Source: Arachidicoccus sp. BS20
GTDB lineage: Bacteria; Bacteroidota; Bacteroidia; Chitinophagales; Chitinophagaceae
Assembly (NCBI RefSeq): GCF_001659705.1
Contig: NZ_CP015971.1
Span: 1,674,001 to 1,738,000, forward strand
Direction: 5' to 3'
DNA: 64,000 nucleotides
Under the pieces are notes generated by a model. The model searched no databases. It saw only the letters and a program-made list of their open reading frames with translations, and was not told the origin of the DNA. Shown here piece after piece: positions 63,328 to 64,000 of this stretch (position 1 is the stretch's first letter; every line of letters begins with the position of its first letter). The translations under genes and the position numbers were made by a program.

Positions 63328-64000
63328 TAATGTTCAATTTCTTTAATTAAACTTTCAACATCCGCGTAACTTTTTTTGTCCAAAATATGGTCGCCTTGCA
63401 TCAAAAAATAAGTAGGATTACAACGCGCAGCCGTTTTCTCAACAACTGCATCCAACCGTAATAATGTAACATCCTGCGGAAATAATTTTTGTGCGCCTTC
63501 TGCCGCAGGCGAAGCAACAAATACTTTCAAGCTCTTTCCTGCTGCAGCTTTCAGCACATTATCAAAATCTGCTTTTTGCATATTCCAGTCATCAAAATCC
63601 TTTGCCAATACTAAAATATATTTGCTTTGCTGCTGCAAAATTTCCTGCGTTGTATCTGCACCTTCTAAAGTTTGCAAAGCAAAATCCGCAATCGGAGGCT
63701 CGGCATTTCCTTTGCGAATAATCTTGTCATACCTGTCCACATATTCATAAGTCGAATCAAAATCAGCCGGAAAATGTTCCGCATCAAACTCTACAACCTG
63801 TCCGTTCTTTTTATACTTAAAAGTAACAACTGTGCTGTCGGGAATTGCGCCCGGTGGTACTTTCATTTCTTCTAACAAATGATTTCCTTTTTTATAAGGA
63901 AGACAATCCAGCACAGGTAAATGTTTTAATGTATAAGCCTGGAACCCAATGCCAATCAGTATTCCAACAACGATGATTGTAATAGAAATATTTTTATTTT
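63327..64000 (-). CDS. BT_3928-type DoxX/thioredoxin-like protein, C-terminal part
   Basis: A partial gene open to the window edge. About 224 codons are visible. They begin with a membrane helix (SITIIVVGILIGIGF) and continue with KHLPVLDCLPYKKGNHLLEE and a soluble domain with DFALQTLEGADTTQEIL and KYILVLAKDFDDW, which has a thioredoxin-like fold. This fits the Bacteroidota BT_3928 proteins, in which a DoxX membrane part is N-terminal. The membrane domain lies outside the window. Translationally coupled to the DCC gene. Confidence 0.85.
   Translation of the reverse strand, partial: NKNISITIIVVGILIGIGFQAYTLKHLPVLDCLPYKKGNHLLEEMKVPPGAIPDSTVVTFKYKKNGQVVEFDAEHFPADFDSTYEYVDRYDKIIRKGNAEPPIADFALQTLEGADTTQEILQQQSKYILVLAKDFDDWNMQKADFDNVLKAAAGKSLKVFVASPAAEGAQKLFPQDVTLLRLDAVVEKTAARCNPTYFLMQGDHILDKKSYADVESLIKEIEH

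Overview
The window is a chromosomal stretch of a Bacteroidota bacterium, most likely from the Chitinophagaceae or a close relative. The evidence is the gene content (BT_3928-type DoxX protein, DUF4271 next to HemD, DUF4294, bacillithiol deacetylase, a class II cyclic-nucleotide phosphodiesterase), Bacteroidota-style TAnnTTTG promoter elements, an AT-rich sequence with few Shine-Dalgarno signals, and many short palindromic intergenic repeats of the kind common in this phylum. No tRNA, rRNA, CRISPR array, transposase or phage gene was found. No gene-free stretch exceeds about 300 bases.

Layout. 1-1.9 kb: glycolysis (pyruvate kinase, cut by the window edge, and phosphofructokinase). 2.0-7.3 kb: a leftward operon with an ABC ATPase, its permease, a YtrA-type GntR regulator, an unknown membrane-anchored protein, an ABC exporter and a thioredoxin-like protein. 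It has a clear operator at one end and a terminator at the other. 7.4-14.3 kb: a short-chain dehydrogenase, two M1 metallopeptidases, a cyclic-nucleotide phosphodiesterase and a DoxX protein. 14.4-20 kb: a lytic transglycosylase, GatA, TatA, a fatty-acid desaturase, BshB1 and a DUF4294 protein. 20-26 kb: DNA polymerase III delta, RecQ, a small ABC unit and ATP synthase beta and epsilon. 26-30.4 kb: a Crp-type regulator, an alpha/beta hydrolase, a DUF4286 protein, an MFS transporter and a LysR regulator beside a decayed nitronate monooxygenase tail.

30.5-41.9 kb is an accessory redox and efflux region: a stand-alone cytochrome oxidase subunit I, a Crp/Fnr regulator, two TlpA-like thioredoxins, a DUF2892 protein (with a broken second copy abutting the oxidase gene), a PII-like protein overlapping an RND pump gene, then the pump's periplasmic adaptor and TolC-type outer-membrane protein. 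42-49.7 kb returns to core genes (TyrS, FolC, RelA/SpoT) with surface proteins between them, plus a YdeI-family gene broken by a single in-frame stop.

49.7-52.4 kb is the most unusual part. It encodes a small HTH protein whose C-terminus carries a double-glycine-type leader sequence, a stand-alone double-glycine peptide precursor with the matching leader and four core cysteines, a candidate structured RNA between them, and a TlpA-like thiol oxidoreductase. The cassette lies between inverted copies of a 21-base sequence. I propose it as a candidate cysteine-rich peptide system whose regulator carries a peptide-like tail. 52.4-64 kb is housekeeping and envelope biology: SixA, a YdeI-family protein, PlsY, PrmA, an rRNA methyltransferase, HemD, an FtsE/FtsX-like pair, a flippase-like protein, DUF3108, a DCC thiol protein and a BT_3928-type protein cut by the window end.
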